Of a DNA stretch of 64,000 bases, positions 16,792-27,086 are shown piece by piece. The notes beneath the pieces are model-generated. The model did no database searches and was not told the origin of the DNA. It saw only the letters and a program-made list of their open reading frames with translations. How positions within the stretch are numbered: position 1 is the stretch's first letter; each line of letters begins with the position of its first letter. The DNA is from Sarcina ventriculi (GTDB lineage: Bacteria > Bacillota > Clostridia > Clostridiales > Clostridiaceae): contig NZ_UAUL01000009.1 in NCBI RefSeq assembly GCF_900456775.1, positions 62,001 to 126,000 on the forward strand. Reading direction: 5' to 3'. Position numbers and translations under genes: made by a program.

Positions 16792-18651
16792 TTGGTAAGA
16801 ATAAGTGATGATATTTTATATAGAGTTGAAAAACCTTCTAGATATGTTGGAGGAGAATTAAACGAGATAATAAAAAATCCAAAAGATGTAAATATACGAT
16901 TTGCTTTTTGTTTTCCTGATGTTTATGAAGTTGGAATGTCTCATTTAGGAACAAGAATACTGTATCACACATTAAATGAAAGAAAAGATACTTATTGTGA
17001 AAGAGTTTTTGCACCATGGCCAGATATGGAAAATTTAATGAGGGAAAATAATATAGCTTTATATGCTTTAGAATCAAAAGATCCTATAACAAATTTTGAT
17101 TTTTTGGCATTTACTCTTCAATATGAAATGAGTTATACCAATGTTTTAAATATGCTTAATATGGCAAAGATACCACTAAGAGCATCAGAGAGAAAAAATG
17201 ATGACCCAATAGTTCTAGGAGGAGGGCCTTGTGCTTATAATCCAGAGCCTGTTTATGATATATTTGATATATTTCAATTAGGTGAAGGTGAAGAAGGATT
17301 AGATGATGTTTTAAATCTTTATAGAAAACATAAAGATAGTGGAAATTTTAATAGAGAAGCATTTTTAAGAGAAGCTACAAAAATTGAAAGTGTATATGTT
17401 CCATCCCTTTATGATGTTACTTATAATGAAGATAAAACGATAAAAGAATTTAAACCTAAATATAGTGATGTACCTAAAAAAGTTAAGAAAAGAATAATTT
17501 ACGATTTTGACAAAGTTCCATTCCCAGAAAATGAAATAGTTCCTTATGGGGAAATAGTTCATGATAGGGTAGTGTTAGAGCTTTTTAGAGGGTGTACAAA
17601 TGGATGTAGATTTTGCCAAGCAGGTATGATTTATAGACCAGTTAGAGAAAAATCAAGAGAAACACTTTTAAAGCAAGCAAGAAACATGGTAAATAAGACA
17701 GGATATGATGAAATATCTTTGGTATCTTTAAGCACATGTGATTATTCAGACATTAAAGGGCTTGTTACAGACCTTATAAAAGAACATGGAGTAAATAATA
17801 CAAGTGTGGCATTACCTTCAATTAGAGTAGATGCATTTTCTGTTGACCTTTTAAAAGAAATTCAAAAGGTTAGAAAAACAGGATTAACATTTGCACCAGA
17901 GGCTGGTTCACAAAGAATGAGAGATGTTATAAATAAAGGTTTAACAGAAGAAAGAATTTTAGAAGCGTCAAGAACTGCCTTTGAATCAGGCTGGAGTACA
18001 TTAAAATTATACTTTATGTTAGGACTTCCTTATGAGACAGTTGAAGATGCTAGAGGAATTGGCGATTTGGCAGAGAAGATAGCTAACGAGTATTATAGCA
18101 TTCCAAAAGAAGTTAGGAATAAAGGTCTAAAAATAACAGTAAGTACATCAATATTTGTTCCAAAGCCATTTACACCATTCCAATGGGCGCCGATGGAAAA
18201 AATAGATTCAGTAACAGAAAAGATAAGTGCAGTTAAAAGTTCTATAAAAACAAGGGCTATAAACTACAATTATCATCATCAACAAACATCATATATGGAA
18301 TCAATCTTTGCAAGAGGAGATAGAAGACTTTGTGATGTTTTAATAAAGGCTTATGAAAAGGGTGCTAAGTTTGATGGTTGGTCAGAACATTTCAAGTTTG
18401 ATGCATGGATGGAGGCATTAGAGGAATGTAATGTAGATGGAGATTTTTATGCATACAGACAAAGAGAATATGATGAAATACTTCCATGGGACTTTGTAGA
18501 CATTGGTGTTAATAGAAAATACTTAGAAAACGAGAATGAAAAAGCTAAAAAATGCGTTCTTACACAAAACTGCAGAAAAGGATGTACAGGATGTGGAGTT
18601 AACGTAAACTTTAAAGAAGGAGAGTGTTTCTACGGTGCGATATCTAATTAA
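16792..18651 (+). CDS. TIGR03960-family B12-binding radical SAM protein
   Basis: This 619-residue protein has an N-terminal Rossmann-like B12-binding domain followed by a radical SAM core. The Fe4S4-SAM cluster motif CTNGCRFCQAG lies near residue 266 (Cys spacing CxxxCxxC), with GGGPCAYNPEP upstream and FAPEAGSQRMRD downstream. A C-terminal NCRKGCTGCGVN adds four Cys for a second iron-sulfur site. The start is TTG with AGGAGG seven bases ahead. It overlaps the next gene by 17 bases; the two families nearly always occur as a pair next to rng and rplU, suggesting a ribosome or RNA modification role, though the reaction is not established. Confidence 0.92.
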   Translation: MVRISDDILYRVEKPSRYVGGELNEIIKNPKDVNIRFAFCFPDVYEVGMSHLGTRILYHTLNERKDTYCERVFAPWPDMENLMRENNIALYALESKDPITNFDFLAFTLQYEMSYTNVLNMLNMAKIPLRASERKNDDPIVLGGGPCAYNPEPVYDIFDIFQLGEGEEGLDDVLNLYRKHKDSGNFNREAFLREATKIESVYVPSLYDVTYNEDKTIKEFKPKYSDVPKKVKKRIIYDFDKVPFPENEIVPYGEIVHDRVVLELFRGCTNGCRFCQAGMIYRPVREKSRETLLKQARNMVNKTGYDEISLVSLSTCDYSDIKGLVTDLIKEHGVNNTSVALPSIRVDAFSVDLLKEIQKVRKTGLTFAPEAGSQRMRDVINKGLTEERILEASRTAFESGWSTLKLYFMLGLPYETVEDARGIGDLAEKIANEYYSIPKEVRNKGLKITVSTSIFVPKPFTPFQWAPMEKIDSVTEKISAVKSSIKTRAINYNYHHQQTSYMESIFARGDRRLCDVLIKAYEKGAKFDGWSEHFKFDAWMEALEECNVDGDFYAYRQREYDEILPWDFVDIGVNRKYLENENEKAKKCVLTQNCRKGCTGCGVNVNFKEGECFYGAISN

Positions 18652-19336
18652 ATTTACTAAGGGTGATGACATAAAATTTATATCTCACTTAGATCTTATG
18701 AGAACAATTCAAAGGGTAATAAGAAGATCTAAAATAAATATAGAATACTCAAAAGGGTTTAATCCACATATGGCACTTGGAATTGCTCAGCCACTATCAG
18801 TTGGAGTGTCTTCAGAGGGAGATTATTTAGACATTAATTTAGAAGAGGATATGAAGGAAATAGATGTAAAAAATATTCTTAATGAGAATACAGTAAATGG
18901 AATTAAATTTTTAGAAGTTTCTAAAAGTCCTGTCATAGAAAATGTTAAAAGACTTCCTCAAGCTATGGCTCTTATTGATGCTGCAAGTTATATAATAAAG
19001 ATAAAATATAATGATACAAAAAATCTTTTAGAAAGCCTTGATGAATTATTTAAGAAGGATGAGATAACAGTTCTTAAAAAAAGCAAAAAAGGCGAAAAAA
19101 TGGTTGATATAAAGCCTATGATAAAAAATATAAAATATTGGGTTAAAGATAATGAACTTGTTGTAAATGCTCTTATAAGTTGTGGTAGTCGTGAGAATTT
19201 ATCAGCAGACCTTTTAGCAACTCTTATTAAAGATAATACAAAAAATTATGCAGAAAATACTTTCACTTATATAAAAAGGGTAGAAATGTATGCTTATAAA
19301 GGAAAAAAATTAGTACCTTTATGCAAGTATATTTAA
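18635..19336 (+). CDS. TIGR03936-family radical SAM-associated protein (DUF2344)
   Basis: The N-terminal ~100 residues include FTKGDDIKFISHLDLMRTIQRVIRRS and FNPHMALGIAQPLSVGVSSEGDYLD, the DUF2344 hallmarks. It starts at GTG 18635, inside the end of the preceding radical SAM gene, with GAAGGAGAG about ten bases upstream. This translational coupling fits an obligate partner. The function is unknown; it is sometimes fused to the radical SAM protein in other species. Confidence 0.9.
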   Translation: MRYLIKFTKGDDIKFISHLDLMRTIQRVIRRSKINIEYSKGFNPHMALGIAQPLSVGVSSEGDYLDINLEEDMKEIDVKNILNENTVNGIKFLEVSKSPVIENVKRLPQAMALIDAASYIIKIKYNDTKNLLESLDELFKKDEITVLKKSKKGEKMVDIKPMIKNIKYWVKDNELVVNALISCGSRENLSADLLATLIKDNTKNYAENTFTYIKRVEMYAYKGKKLVPLCKYI

Positions 19337-19356
19337 AATTTTAAGGAAGTTTTATT

Positions 19357-20802
19357 ATGAATGATATATATGTTGAAAGACGAGAAAAAAATTTAAGAGT
19401 AGCAATTAAAGAAAATGATATATTAAAAGAATGTTATATAGATGAAGAAAAAGAAGGACCTTCTTTAGGAAGCATATATAAAGGGGTTGTAAAAAAGATT
19501 GTTCCAGGTCTTAATAGTGCTTTTATAGATATAGGTTACAAAAAACAATGTTATATGATAATAGATTCAAAGCATAAAAATTTAAAATGTGGAGATGAAC
19601 TTATTTTAGAAGTCATTAAAGAAGGTGTAGGAAGTAAAGGGGCTAAGGTAACACCTAACTTTTCATTGCCAGGAAGATATGTAGTTTTAGAAAATGGAGA
19701 AGATTCTCTTATTATATCTAAAAAAATTCAAGATAATAATTTAAAAATGTTTTTTAAAAACAACATAAATACAAATGGTATAAAAGTAACTATTAGAACT
19801 AAAGGTCAATTTGCACATTTAGAGGACATACAAGATGAGATAGATAAGCTCTATACACTTTATGAGGATATTTTAAGACAAGGAAAGTATTCTTTAAAGC
19901 CTAAAAAGCTTTATGGTGATGATGATTTTATAGGGAAAATTATAAGGGATAAAATATCTGATAATACTAAAAACATATTTGTTGATTCTAGAGAAGATTA
20001 TGTTAAATTAAAAGAGTTTTTAGATAAAAATAAAAGTTTAGATGTAGATATTAAGTTATTTGAAAATGGTATAACCTTGTTTGATTTTTATGGAATTGAA
20101 AAGGAAATTTTAAGTTTTAGAAATAACAAGGTTTCCTTAAAATGTGGAGGCTCTATAATAATAGAAAAAACTGAAGCTATGTATGTTATAGATGTTAATT
20201 CTGGAAAACATATAAATCAAAGAAATATTGAAAAAACTGCTAAAGAAACTAATTTAGAAGCGGCAAGAGAAGTTGCAAGACAAGTAAAGCTTAGAAATTT
20301 AGGTGGAATAATTTTAGTAGATTTTATAGATATGCATAAGGATGAAGATAAAAAGCTAATTATAGATACTTTAAAAGAAGAATTTAAAGATGATAAAAAT
20401 AAAACAAAAGTATTTAACTTTACTGAATTAAATCTTGTGCAAATTTCACGAGCTAGGTTTGGCAAGAGCATTTATAATTATATAGAAGAACCGTGTACAA
20501 CTTGCAATGGTCATGGTAAAAGACTTAAATTATCATATATATACCTTCTTATAAAAAATGAAATATTAAAAAGAAGTAGCTTAGGGCAAATTAAGGATTT
20601 TTATATAGAAATTAGTAGTGTATATGAAAAAGACATAAAAGAAGACATATTTGGTTTTTTAAAGGATATTAATGGATTAAATTTAAATATATATTTAGAA
20701 TTTAAGGAAAGTAATGGATTTTATAAAGTTGAACCTTTAATATTTAAAAATCAGATAGAAAATGTAAAACAATATCTAGTTAACAATATAGAAAAATGCT
20801 AA
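19357..20802 (+). CDS. rng: Ribonuclease G (RNase E/G family)
   Basis: This endoribonuclease takes part in rRNA maturation and mRNA decay. The S1 domain lies near residues 35-110 (GSIYKGVVKKIVPGLNSAFIDIGY). The catalytic Asp residues are in YVIDVNSG and LVDFIDMHK, and the zinc-link Cys pair is CTTCNGHG near residue 382. Length (481) is as in RNase G rather than RNase E. It lies directly after the radical SAM pair and ahead of the L21 leader, the usual order. Confidence 0.94.
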   Translation: MNDIYVERREKNLRVAIKENDILKECYIDEEKEGPSLGSIYKGVVKKIVPGLNSAFIDIGYKKQCYMIIDSKHKNLKCGDELILEVIKEGVGSKGAKVTPNFSLPGRYVVLENGEDSLIISKKIQDNNLKMFFKNNINTNGIKVTIRTKGQFAHLEDIQDEIDKLYTLYEDILRQGKYSLKPKKLYGDDDFIGKIIRDKISDNTKNIFVDSREDYVKLKEFLDKNKSLDVDIKLFENGITLFDFYGIEKEILSFRNNKVSLKCGGSIIIEKTEAMYVIDVNSGKHINQRNIEKTAKETNLEAAREVARQVKLRNLGGIILVDFIDMHKDEDKKLIIDTLKEEFKDDKNKTKVFNFTELNLVQISRARFGKSIYNYIEEPCTTCNGHGKRLKLSYIYLLIKNEILKRSSLGQIKDFYIEISSVYEKDIKEDIFGFLKDINGLNLNIYLEFKESNGFYKVEPLIFKNQIENVKQYLVNNIEKC

Positions 20803-20842
20803 AATTAGCTTTACAAAAGATTATAGCTATGTTAAAATGGCA

Positions 20843-20911
20843 TTTGTAAACCGCACACGACTGGGTTTAAAACAGAGTTTCTGTACCTTAAGTGGCGAGA
20901 CCGTTATGAGG
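20843..20911 (+). ncRNA. Ribosomal protein L21 leader
   Basis: The segment with AACCGCACACGACTGGG and the distal AAGTGGCGAGACCG matches the conserved L21 leader found ahead of rplU in Firmicutes. It ends just before the GAGGAGG ribosome binding site. It is thought to allow autogenous control by L21. Confidence 0.88.
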
Positions 20912-20921
20912 AGGTGTTTTT

Positions 20922-21233
20922 ATGTACGCAGTATTAACTACAGGAGGAAAACAATACAGAGTTAGTGAAGGAGACGTTTTATTCGTTGAAAAACTAAATG
21001 CTGAAGTTGACTCAACTGTTGAATTAACTGAAGTTCTTGCAGTATCAAAAGACGGAGAATTAAAAGTTGGTGCACCAGTAGTAGAAGGCGCTAAGGTTGT
21101 TGCAAAAGTATTAGCTCAAGGAAAAGCTAAGAAAGTTGTTGTATTTAAATACAAGAGAAAGAAAGACTATAGAAGAAAAAATGGTCATAGACAACCTTAC
21201 ACTAAAATAGTTGTTGAAAAGATAGAAGCTTAA
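20922..21233 (+). CDS. rplU: 50S ribosomal protein L21
   Basis: All 103 residues match L21: [18 protein letters not shown] at the start and [17 protein letters not shown] near the end, which contacts 23S rRNA. It lies behind its own leader RNA and ahead of prp and rpmA, the canonical operon. Confidence 0.98.
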   Translation: MYAVLTTGGKQYRVSEGDVLFVEKLNAEVDSTVELTEVLAVSKDGELKVGAPVVEGAKVVAKVLAQGKAKKVVVFKYKRKKDYRRKNGHRQPYTKIVVEKIEA

Positions 21234-21240
21234 TTTTGTT

Positions 21241-21615
21241 ATGATAAAAGTAAGTATTCAATCTGACAAACAAAAAAATATAATATCATTCACTATGAAA
21301 GGGCATGCTATGGAAAACAGAGATGCCATTTTAGCAGGAGAGGCTTATGATATGGTATGTAACTCTACATCTGTGCTATCTCAAAGCGTCATAATTGGTT
21401 TAGATGAGGTTTTGAATCTTAACGTAAATTATGAAATTGGTGAAGGATACCTTAAGGTAGATCTTAATGGATTTACTAGAGAGGAAATAAAAAAAGCTCA
21501 AGTGTTGTTAAAAACTTTTGAGAAGAGTTTAGAAAGTTTAATTTTAGGATTAGACATGAGTTTAGGTAAAGAAACTCGTTGCAAATATATAAAGATAAAG
21601 AAAGAGGAGGTGTAG
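21241..21615 (+). CDS. prp: Ribosomal-processing cysteine protease Prp
   Basis: Prp removes the N-terminal extension of L27 in Firmicutes. The catalytic dyad is visible as His in [10 protein letters not shown] near residue 22 and Cys in [12 protein letters not shown] near residue 40. It sits between rplU and rpmA, and the L27 encoded next carries the matching extension, so enzyme and substrate are both present. The gene has a weak ribosome binding site and starts seven bases after rplU, suggesting coupling. Confidence 0.94.
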   Translation: MIKVSIQSDKQKNIISFTMKGHAMENRDAILAGEAYDMVCNSTSVLSQSVIIGLDEVLNLNVNYEIGEGYLKVDLNGFTREEIKKAQVLLKTFEKSLESLILGLDMSLGKETRCKYIKIKKEEV

Positions 21616-21619
21616 TGGT

Positions 21620-21916
21620 ATGTTAATAATGAACCTTCAATTATTTGCTCATAAAAAAGGGGTTGGTAGCTCTAAGAATGGTAGAGATTCTGAGAGTAAA
21701 AGACTTGGTGTTAAATGTGCAGATGGACAATTTGTTCTAGCTGGAAATATATTAGTTAGACAAAGAGGAACTAAGATTCATCCAGGTACTAACGTAGGTA
21801 GAGGTAAAGATGATACTTTATTTGCTATGGTAGACGGAATCGTAAGATATGAAAGACTTGGAAGAGATAAGAAAAAAGCTTCAGTTTATGCAACAGAAGT
21901 TGAAGTAGCTGAATAA
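21620..21916 (+). CDS. rpmA: 50S ribosomal protein L27 with Prp-cleaved N-terminal extension
   Basis: The mature L27 core begins [15 protein letters not shown]. It is preceded by MLIMNLQLF, the extension cut by Prp after the Phe. L27 reaches the peptidyl transferase centre with its N-terminus, so removal of the extension is needed for function. AGAGGAGGTG precedes the ATG. Confidence 0.97.
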   Translation: MLIMNLQLFAHKKGVGSSKNGRDSESKRLGVKCADGQFVLAGNILVRQRGTKIHPGTNVGRGKDDTLFAMVDGIVRYERLGRDKKKASVYATEVEVAE

Positions 21917-21938
21917 TTTTTATGCTTTATATAAAAGG

Positions 21939-21970
21939 AAGCGCCCTATAAATTAGGGGGCTTTTTTTTA
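21939..21970 (+). terminator. Terminator after rpmA
   Basis: AAGCGCCCT pairs with AGGGGGCTT with one mismatch, followed by a T run. Confidence 0.85.
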
Positions 21971-22102
21971 TGAAATATTAAAATTAATATTTTTCATAAT
22001 AAATTTGAATCATACACTTGATTTTTTTATGACAGGTAAGGTTATAATATAATGGATTGAGTATATTGTTTTTTAACATTTAGAAGAAAGGATGATAGAC
22101 AT

Positions 22103-23389
22103 ATGTTTATAGATACGGCCAAGATTTTTGTTAAATCAGGGGATGGTGGACATGGTTGTATTTCTTTTAGAAGAGAAAAATATGTACCACTTGGAGGCCC
22201 AGATGGTGGTGATGGTGGTAGAGGTGGAGATGTAGTCTTTAAAGTCGATACTAATATCACTACGCTTTTAGATTTTAAATATAAAAAGAAATTTGTAGCT
22301 GATAAAGGTACAAATGGGGAAGGATCTAAATGCTACGGAAAAGATGGATCTAAGCTTATTATTAAAGTTCCAATGGGAACAATAATAAGAGATATAGAGA
22401 CTAATAAAATAATGGCAGATCTTTCTCACAGTGATGATGAATTTGTAGTTTGTAGAGGTGGTAAAGGGGGAAAAGGAAATGTAAAATTTGCAACCCCAAC
22501 AAGACAAGCACCTAATTTTGCAGAACCTGGTATGCCAGGAGAAGAAAGATGGGTTGGTTTAGAACTTAAGCTTTTAGCTGATGTTGGACTTTTAGGTTTT
22601 CCAAACGTAGGAAAATCAACTTTCCTTTCAGTAGTAACTAAGGCAAAGCCAAAGATAGCTAATTATCATTTTACAACATTAAAACCTAATCTTGGAGTTG
22701 TTGCGGTAAAAGGAATAGAGCCTTTTGTAATGGCAGATATTCCAGGAATAATTGAAGGAGCATCTGAGGGTGTTGGTTTAGGAATAGACTTTTTAAGACA
22801 TATAGAGAGAACAAGACTTTTGATTCATGTGGTTGATATATCAGGGTTAGAAGGAAGAGATCCTATTGAAGACTTTAAAAAAATAAATGAAGAGCTTAAA
22901 AAATATAATGTAAAGCTATGGGATAGACCTCAAATAGTTGTAGCTAATAAATGCGACATGTTATATGATGAGAGTGTTTATGAAAATTTTAAAAAGGCTG
23001 TACAAAAAATGGGATATAATAAGGTGTTTAAAATGTCAGCAGCCACATCACAGGGAATAGAAGCTGTTATGCAAGAAGCTTCTAAACTTCTTAAAGAAAT
23101 ACCATTAACTGATTTAGAAATCGCAGATGATGAAAGATTTATACCAGAAGAAAAGAGATTTACTTATACAATTAATGAAGTTGAAGAGGATGGATTAAAA
23201 GTATTTGTAGTTGAAGGTACATTTGTGGATAGATTGCTTTTAGCAGTTAATGTAAATGAGCCAGATTCTTTAAGGTATTTCCATAAAGTTCTTAAAAATA
23301 AAGGAATATTTGACGAGCTTAGAGAAATGGGAATAGAAGATGGTGATGTAGTAAGAGTAAATGACTTTGAATTTGAATATATGCTATAA
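22103..23389 (+). CDS. obg: GTPase Obg
   Basis: Obg is a ribosome-associated GTPase needed for 50S maturation and entry to sporulation. The Gly-rich Obg fold ([14 protein letters not shown]) opens the protein. The GTPase follows with G1 GFPNVGKST near residue 166, G3 DIPG near 213, and NKCD near 283. The C-terminal OCT domain fills the last ~70 residues. Length is 428 residues, normal. It lies after L21/Prp/L27 in the conserved order. Confidence 0.97.
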   Translation: MFIDTAKIFVKSGDGGHGCISFRREKYVPLGGPDGGDGGRGGDVVFKVDTNITTLLDFKYKKKFVADKGTNGEGSKCYGKDGSKLIIKVPMGTIIRDIETNKIMADLSHSDDEFVVCRGGKGGKGNVKFATPTRQAPNFAEPGMPGEERWVGLELKLLADVGLLGFPNVGKSTFLSVVTKAKPKIANYHFTTLKPNLGVVAVKGIEPFVMADIPGIIEGASEGVGLGIDFLRHIERTRLLIHVVDISGLEGRDPIEDFKKINEELKKYNVKLWDRPQIVVANKCDMLYDESVYENFKKAVQKMGYNKVFKMSAATSQGIEAVMQEASKLLKEIPLTDLEIADDERFIPEEKRFTYTINEVEEDGLKVFVVEGTFVDRLLLAVNVNEPDSLRYFHKVLKNKGIFDELREMGIEDGDVVRVNDFEFEYML

Positions 23390-23408
23390 GATAAAAGGAG
23401 AAATTTAT

Positions 23409-23714
23409 ATGATAACAACTAAACAAAGAGCTTATTTAAGAGGATTAGCGAATGATTTATCACCAATATTCCAAATTGGAAAAGGTGGAATAGAAGAAAA
23501 TTTTTTAAAACAAGTTAAAGATGCATTAGAAGCTAGAGAACTTATAAAGATAAAAGTCTTAGAAAATAGTGGTTTAGAGACAAGAGAAGCTTCAAATTAT
23601 ATATGTGAACAATTAGGTTGTGAAGGGATTCAAGCAATAGGAAGTAAAATAGTCCTTTTTAAACAATCAACTAAGAAACCTAAAATAGAACTTCCTGTTA
23701 AAAATTCAAGATAA
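23409..23714 (+). CDS. yhbY: YhbY-type CRM-domain RNA-binding protein
   Basis: This 101-residue protein is a single CRM domain, with LTTKQRAYLRGLA-like opening (TTKQRAYLRGLANDL) and the GKGGIEE loop near residue 28 typical of the family, which associates with pre-50S ribosomes. The start is ATG 23409 with AAAGGAG upstream. It lies between obg and nadD, as in many clostridia. Confidence 0.93.
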   Translation: MITTKQRAYLRGLANDLSPIFQIGKGGIEENFLKQVKDALEARELIKIKVLENSGLETREASNYICEQLGCEGIQAIGSKIVLFKQSTKKPKIELPVKNSR

Positions 23715-23715
23715 T

Positions 23716-24327
23716 ATGAAAAAAATAGGAATTATTGGAGGAACATTTGATCCAATTCATAATGGTCATATTTATATAGCGTATGAGGCATATAAAAAAT
23801 TAGGGCTAGATGAAGTAATATTTATGCCAAATGGAAATCCTCCTCATAAAAGGGGCAAAAACATAACGGATGATAAAATAAGATGTGATATGATAAAAAA
23901 AGCTATAGCCCCATATAGCTTTTTTGCTATAAATTATTATGAAATAGAAAAACAGGGTTTAAGTTTTACGTATGAAACTTTAAAATATTTAAAGCAGAGT
24001 TTAGGTGAAGTTGAGCTTTATTTTATAACAGGAGCTGATTGTTTAATAGATTTGCATCTTTGGAAAAATGTTGATCAGATAATGAAGTATTGTAATTTTG
24101 TTGTTTTTAATAGACCTGGATTTAGCAAAGAGAGTATTTTAAAGGAAAAGATAAAGGTAGAAAAAAAATATAATACTAATATAATATTTTTAGATTTGCT
24201 TGAATTAGATATAAGTTCTAGTTTAATAAGAGAGAGAATAAAAAATGGTTTAGAGGTTAGATTTTTTATGCCAGAGGATGTTTTATCTATTATACAAAGA
24301 GAAAATTTATATTTAAAGGAGAAGTAA
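23716..24327 (+). CDS. nadD: Nicotinate-nucleotide adenylyltransferase
   Basis: NadD makes deamido-NAD from nicotinate mononucleotide and ATP. The nucleotidyltransferase motifs are GGTFDPIHNGHI at the N-terminus and ISSSLIRERIK near residue 174. The start follows the yhbY stop by a single base, so translation is probably coupled. It forms the conserved nadD-yqeK pair. Confidence 0.96.
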   Translation: MKKIGIIGGTFDPIHNGHIYIAYEAYKKLGLDEVIFMPNGNPPHKRGKNITDDKIRCDMIKKAIAPYSFFAINYYEIEKQGLSFTYETLKYLKQSLGEVELYFITGADCLIDLHLWKNVDQIMKYCNFVVFNRPGFSKESILKEKIKVEKKYNTNIIFLDLLELDISSSLIRERIKNGLEVRFFMPEDVLSIIQRENLYLKEK

Positions 24328-24330
24328 TTT

Positions 24331-24906
24331 ATGTGGACAGAAGATAAAATTCATGATTATCTTAAAAAAAATATAAATGAAGCTAGATATATTCATACAT
24401 TAGGTGTTGTGGAAACTGCGATAAAATTAGCAAAAATGAATAATGTAGATGAAGAAAAAGCGAAAATAGCAGCTCTTATTCATGATATGGCAAAGTGTAT
24501 GCCAAAGGATAAACAGTTTGAAATCTTAAAAAATAATGGAGTTAAAATGGATAAATATCTTTTAAATTCTCCTCAAATATTACACGGTGCTGTAGGAGCA
24601 ATTTTAGCAAAAGAAATTATGGGCATAGAAGATATAGATATTTTAAATGCAGTTAAGTATCATACAACAGGAAAAGAAAATATGACTACTTTAGAAAAAA
24701 TAATATATATAGCAGATTATGTTGAACCAAATAGAAAATATGAGGGTGTAGATAAAATTAGAGAAGTGGTATTTAAAGATTTAGATAATGGCGTATTTAT
24801 GGGTATAGAAAATACTATGCTTCATCTATTAAAGGAGAGGCAACTTATACACATAGATACAATAAATGCGAGAAATTACTTATTACTAGAGATAAAGAAT
24901 AAATAG
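24331..24906 (+). CDS. yqeK: YqeK-family HD-domain hydrolase
   Basis: The HD phosphohydrolase motif appears as RYIHTLGVVETA near residue 20 and the metal-binding HD in LIHDMAK near residue 52. YqeK proteins hydrolyse diadenosine tetraphosphate (symmetrical cleavage). Four bases separate it from nadD, and a strong AAGGAG supports the start. The commonly linked rsfS gene is not seen in this window. Confidence 0.92.
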   Translation: MWTEDKIHDYLKKNINEARYIHTLGVVETAIKLAKMNNVDEEKAKIAALIHDMAKCMPKDKQFEILKNNGVKMDKYLLNSPQILHGAVGAILAKEIMGIEDIDILNAVKYHTTGKENMTTLEKIIYIADYVEPNRKYEGVDKIREVVFKDLDNGVFMGIENTMLHLLKERQLIHIDTINARNYLLLEIKNK

Positions 24907-24941
24907 AGATGGTGGGTTTGGTATCTAGTATGGGGTAGAAT

Positions 24942-26183
24942 ATGGGAGTTTTGGAGAGGTTAATAAATATTTTTCAAAATTTAAACAAAAGAAGAAAGAA
25001 AGTATATATAATATCTTTTATTACTTTTGTAATCATTATGTTTATGACTTCTGTGCATATTTTTAATAAAAATTTAACTAGTGCAATGCAAAGTGAAACT
25101 TTAGATGATACTTTGACAGTTTTGCTTTTAGGAATAGATAGTGAAGATTTTAAGGATAGTGCGGGAGAATTAGATAGTACATTTTTAGTTAATTATAATT
25201 TGAAAACGCAAAATTGTCAGATAATATCATTTCCAAGGGATACTTTAATTCCTTATGAAAATAGTAATATGAAATTAAGGTATATATATAAAACTGGAGG
25301 AGAAACTCTTGTTAAAAATAGTATAGAGGATATGTTAAATAACATATCCTTAGATGGAATAATAAAAGTAAATCTAAATGGTTTTAGAAAAATAATAGAT
25401 GCTATGGGTGGAATTGATATTTGTATAGAACAGGATATGTACTATGATGATATTGAAAAGAATCTTAATATAAATTTTAAAGCTGGAGAAACTGTTCATT
25501 TAAATGGAGAAAAGGCTGAAGAGTTTTTTAGATGGAGAAATAATAATGATACCGAAAATATTTATTTAGATGATACAGATAGAATTGAAAATCAAAAACT
25601 GTTAATAGATAAAGTTATTGAGAAAGTTATGTCTTTTAGTAGTATAAGTAATGTTAATGAAATATTTAAAATCATAAAAGACAATGTACAAACAGACTTA
25701 TCATTAAATCAAATAATGGCTTATGGATTATCATTTGCAAAAATGGATAAAGAAGATATAATAGTTACTACATTAAAGGGTGAAATTAAGGAAGTTGATG
25801 GAATATCTTATTTCTTATATGATAAATCACAAATAGAGTCATTAGATACAACTTATGAAAATTTAGAGTCGTTAAATGCATTGGCTTATAAAAATACAAT
25901 TAAAATTAAAATTATAAATTGCACCAAAATAAAGGGATTAGCATTAGAGGCGAAAGATAAGCTTGAGAGTTTAGGATATAGTAATATATCTGTTTCAGGA
26001 ACGAATGAGTTAAATAAAACAGAAATATATTTTAATGATGAGAAATATAAAGAACTTATCCTAAAAGATTTTGGTTATTATAAGGTAGAAAAAAATATGC
26101 CAAGTAGTTTTGATAAAGATAAAGAATATGATGTAGTTATTGCTCTTGGTAAAGATTATAAAAAAGTTGGAGAAACAAAGTAA
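24942..26183 (+). CDS. LytR-CpsA-Psr (LCP) family protein with LytR C-terminal domain
   Basis: LCP proteins attach anionic polymers to peptidoglycan outside the cell. One N-terminal transmembrane helix (about residues 19-38) precedes the LCP domain, with LLLGIDSEDF near residue 62 and ISFPRDTLIPY near 97, which holds the Arg and Asp that bind the polyprenyl pyrophosphate. A further GFRKIIDAMGGIDI segment and FRWRNN motif follow. The last ~90 residues resemble the LytR_C domain. It follows yqeK closely. Confidence 0.92.
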   Translation: MGVLERLINIFQNLNKRRKKVYIISFITFVIIMFMTSVHIFNKNLTSAMQSETLDDTLTVLLLGIDSEDFKDSAGELDSTFLVNYNLKTQNCQIISFPRDTLIPYENSNMKLRYIYKTGGETLVKNSIEDMLNNISLDGIIKVNLNGFRKIIDAMGGIDICIEQDMYYDDIEKNLNINFKAGETVHLNGEKAEEFFRWRNNNDTENIYLDDTDRIENQKLLIDKVIEKVMSFSSISNVNEIFKIIKDNVQTDLSLNQIMAYGLSFAKMDKEDIIVTTLKGEIKEVDGISYFLYDKSQIESLDTTYENLESLNALAYKNTIKIKIINCTKIKGLALEAKDKLESLGYSNISVSGTNELNKTEIYFNDEKYKELILKDFGYYKVEKNMPSSFDKDKEYDVVIALGKDYKKVGETK

Positions 26184-26185
26184 AA

Positions 26186-27076
26186 ATGAGTGTTTTAAAA
26201 AGCAAAGTAACTAATGAATTTCATAAAAGAAAGATAAGAGAGTTTTTAAAAGAAGAGTTAAATTTATCGTCAAGATTTATTAAGTCAGCAGCTATAGAAA
26301 AAAGAATAAAAGTAAATGGTATAGCTGTTAAGATGAATTATGTTTTAGATGGTAATGAGGAAGTAGAAGTTAATTTATCTAAAGAAGAGTCGCAAAATAT
26401 TGAGCCTGAAAACATACCTTTAGATGTAGTTTATGAGGATGAAGATATATTGGTTTTAAATAAAGCACATTTTATGGTTGTTCATCCAACAAAAAGTCAT
26501 CAAACAGGAACTTTAGCAAATGGTATACTTTATTATTTTAAGGAAACTAATCAACAATGTATAGTTCGTTTGGTGAGTAGATTAGATATGAATACATCAG
26601 GTCTTATAATAATTGGGAAAAATCAGTATGCTCACATGATGTTATCTAGCGAGATGAAAACTGATAAATTTCAAAAAAGATATTTAGCTATAGTTCATGG
26701 AAATCTAAAACAAAAAGAAGGAACTATAAATGCTCCAATTTATAGAGAATCATTAGATTCTATAAAGAGGATAGTAGACCCTAGAGGTCAAGAGAGTATA
26801 ACACATTATAAGGTAATTAAAAGCTTTAAAAATGCAGATTTAGTTGAATGTTTATTAGAAACTGGTAGAACTCATCAAATAAGGGTTCATTTAAGCAGTT
26901 TAGGGCATCCTATATTTGGAGATAGTCTTTATGGGACAGAGGATAAAGATTATATAAAAAGGCAAGCATTGCATGCATATGGTCTTGATTTTTACAGCCC
27001 TAAGACTAAAGAAAAATTAAGTTTAAGAGCAAACCTTCCTTATGATATAGAAGAATTGATTCAAAGGTTAAAATAA
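26186..27076 (+). CDS. RluA/RluD-family pseudouridine synthase
   Basis: This enzyme isomerises uridine to pseudouridine in rRNA. An N-terminal S4-like RNA-binding segment spans residues 1-75, and the catalytic domain has the nucleophile Asp in RLVSRLDMNTSGL near residue 132 and the later GRTHQIRVHL motif near residue 229. Length (296) is normal. It starts two bases after the LCP gene, so it shares that transcript. The exact rRNA target cannot be read from sequence. Confidence 0.94.
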   Translation: MSVLKSKVTNEFHKRKIREFLKEELNLSSRFIKSAAIEKRIKVNGIAVKMNYVLDGNEEVEVNLSKEESQNIEPENIPLDVVYEDEDILVLNKAHFMVVHPTKSHQTGTLANGILYYFKETNQQCIVRLVSRLDMNTSGLIIIGKNQYAHMMLSSEMKTDKFQKRYLAIVHGNLKQKEGTINAPIYRESLDSIKRIVDPRGQESITHYKVIKSFKNADLVECLLETGRTHQIRVHLSSLGHPIFGDSLYGTEDKDYIKRQALHAYGLDFYSPKTKEKLSLRANLPYDIEELIQRLK

Positions 27077-27086
27077 AGATTGATAA

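Noticed and set aside
24907-24941. rsfS next to yqeK
   Set aside because: Often linked in other Firmicutes, but no such frame lies here or after the LCP gene; it is simply elsewhere or missing.
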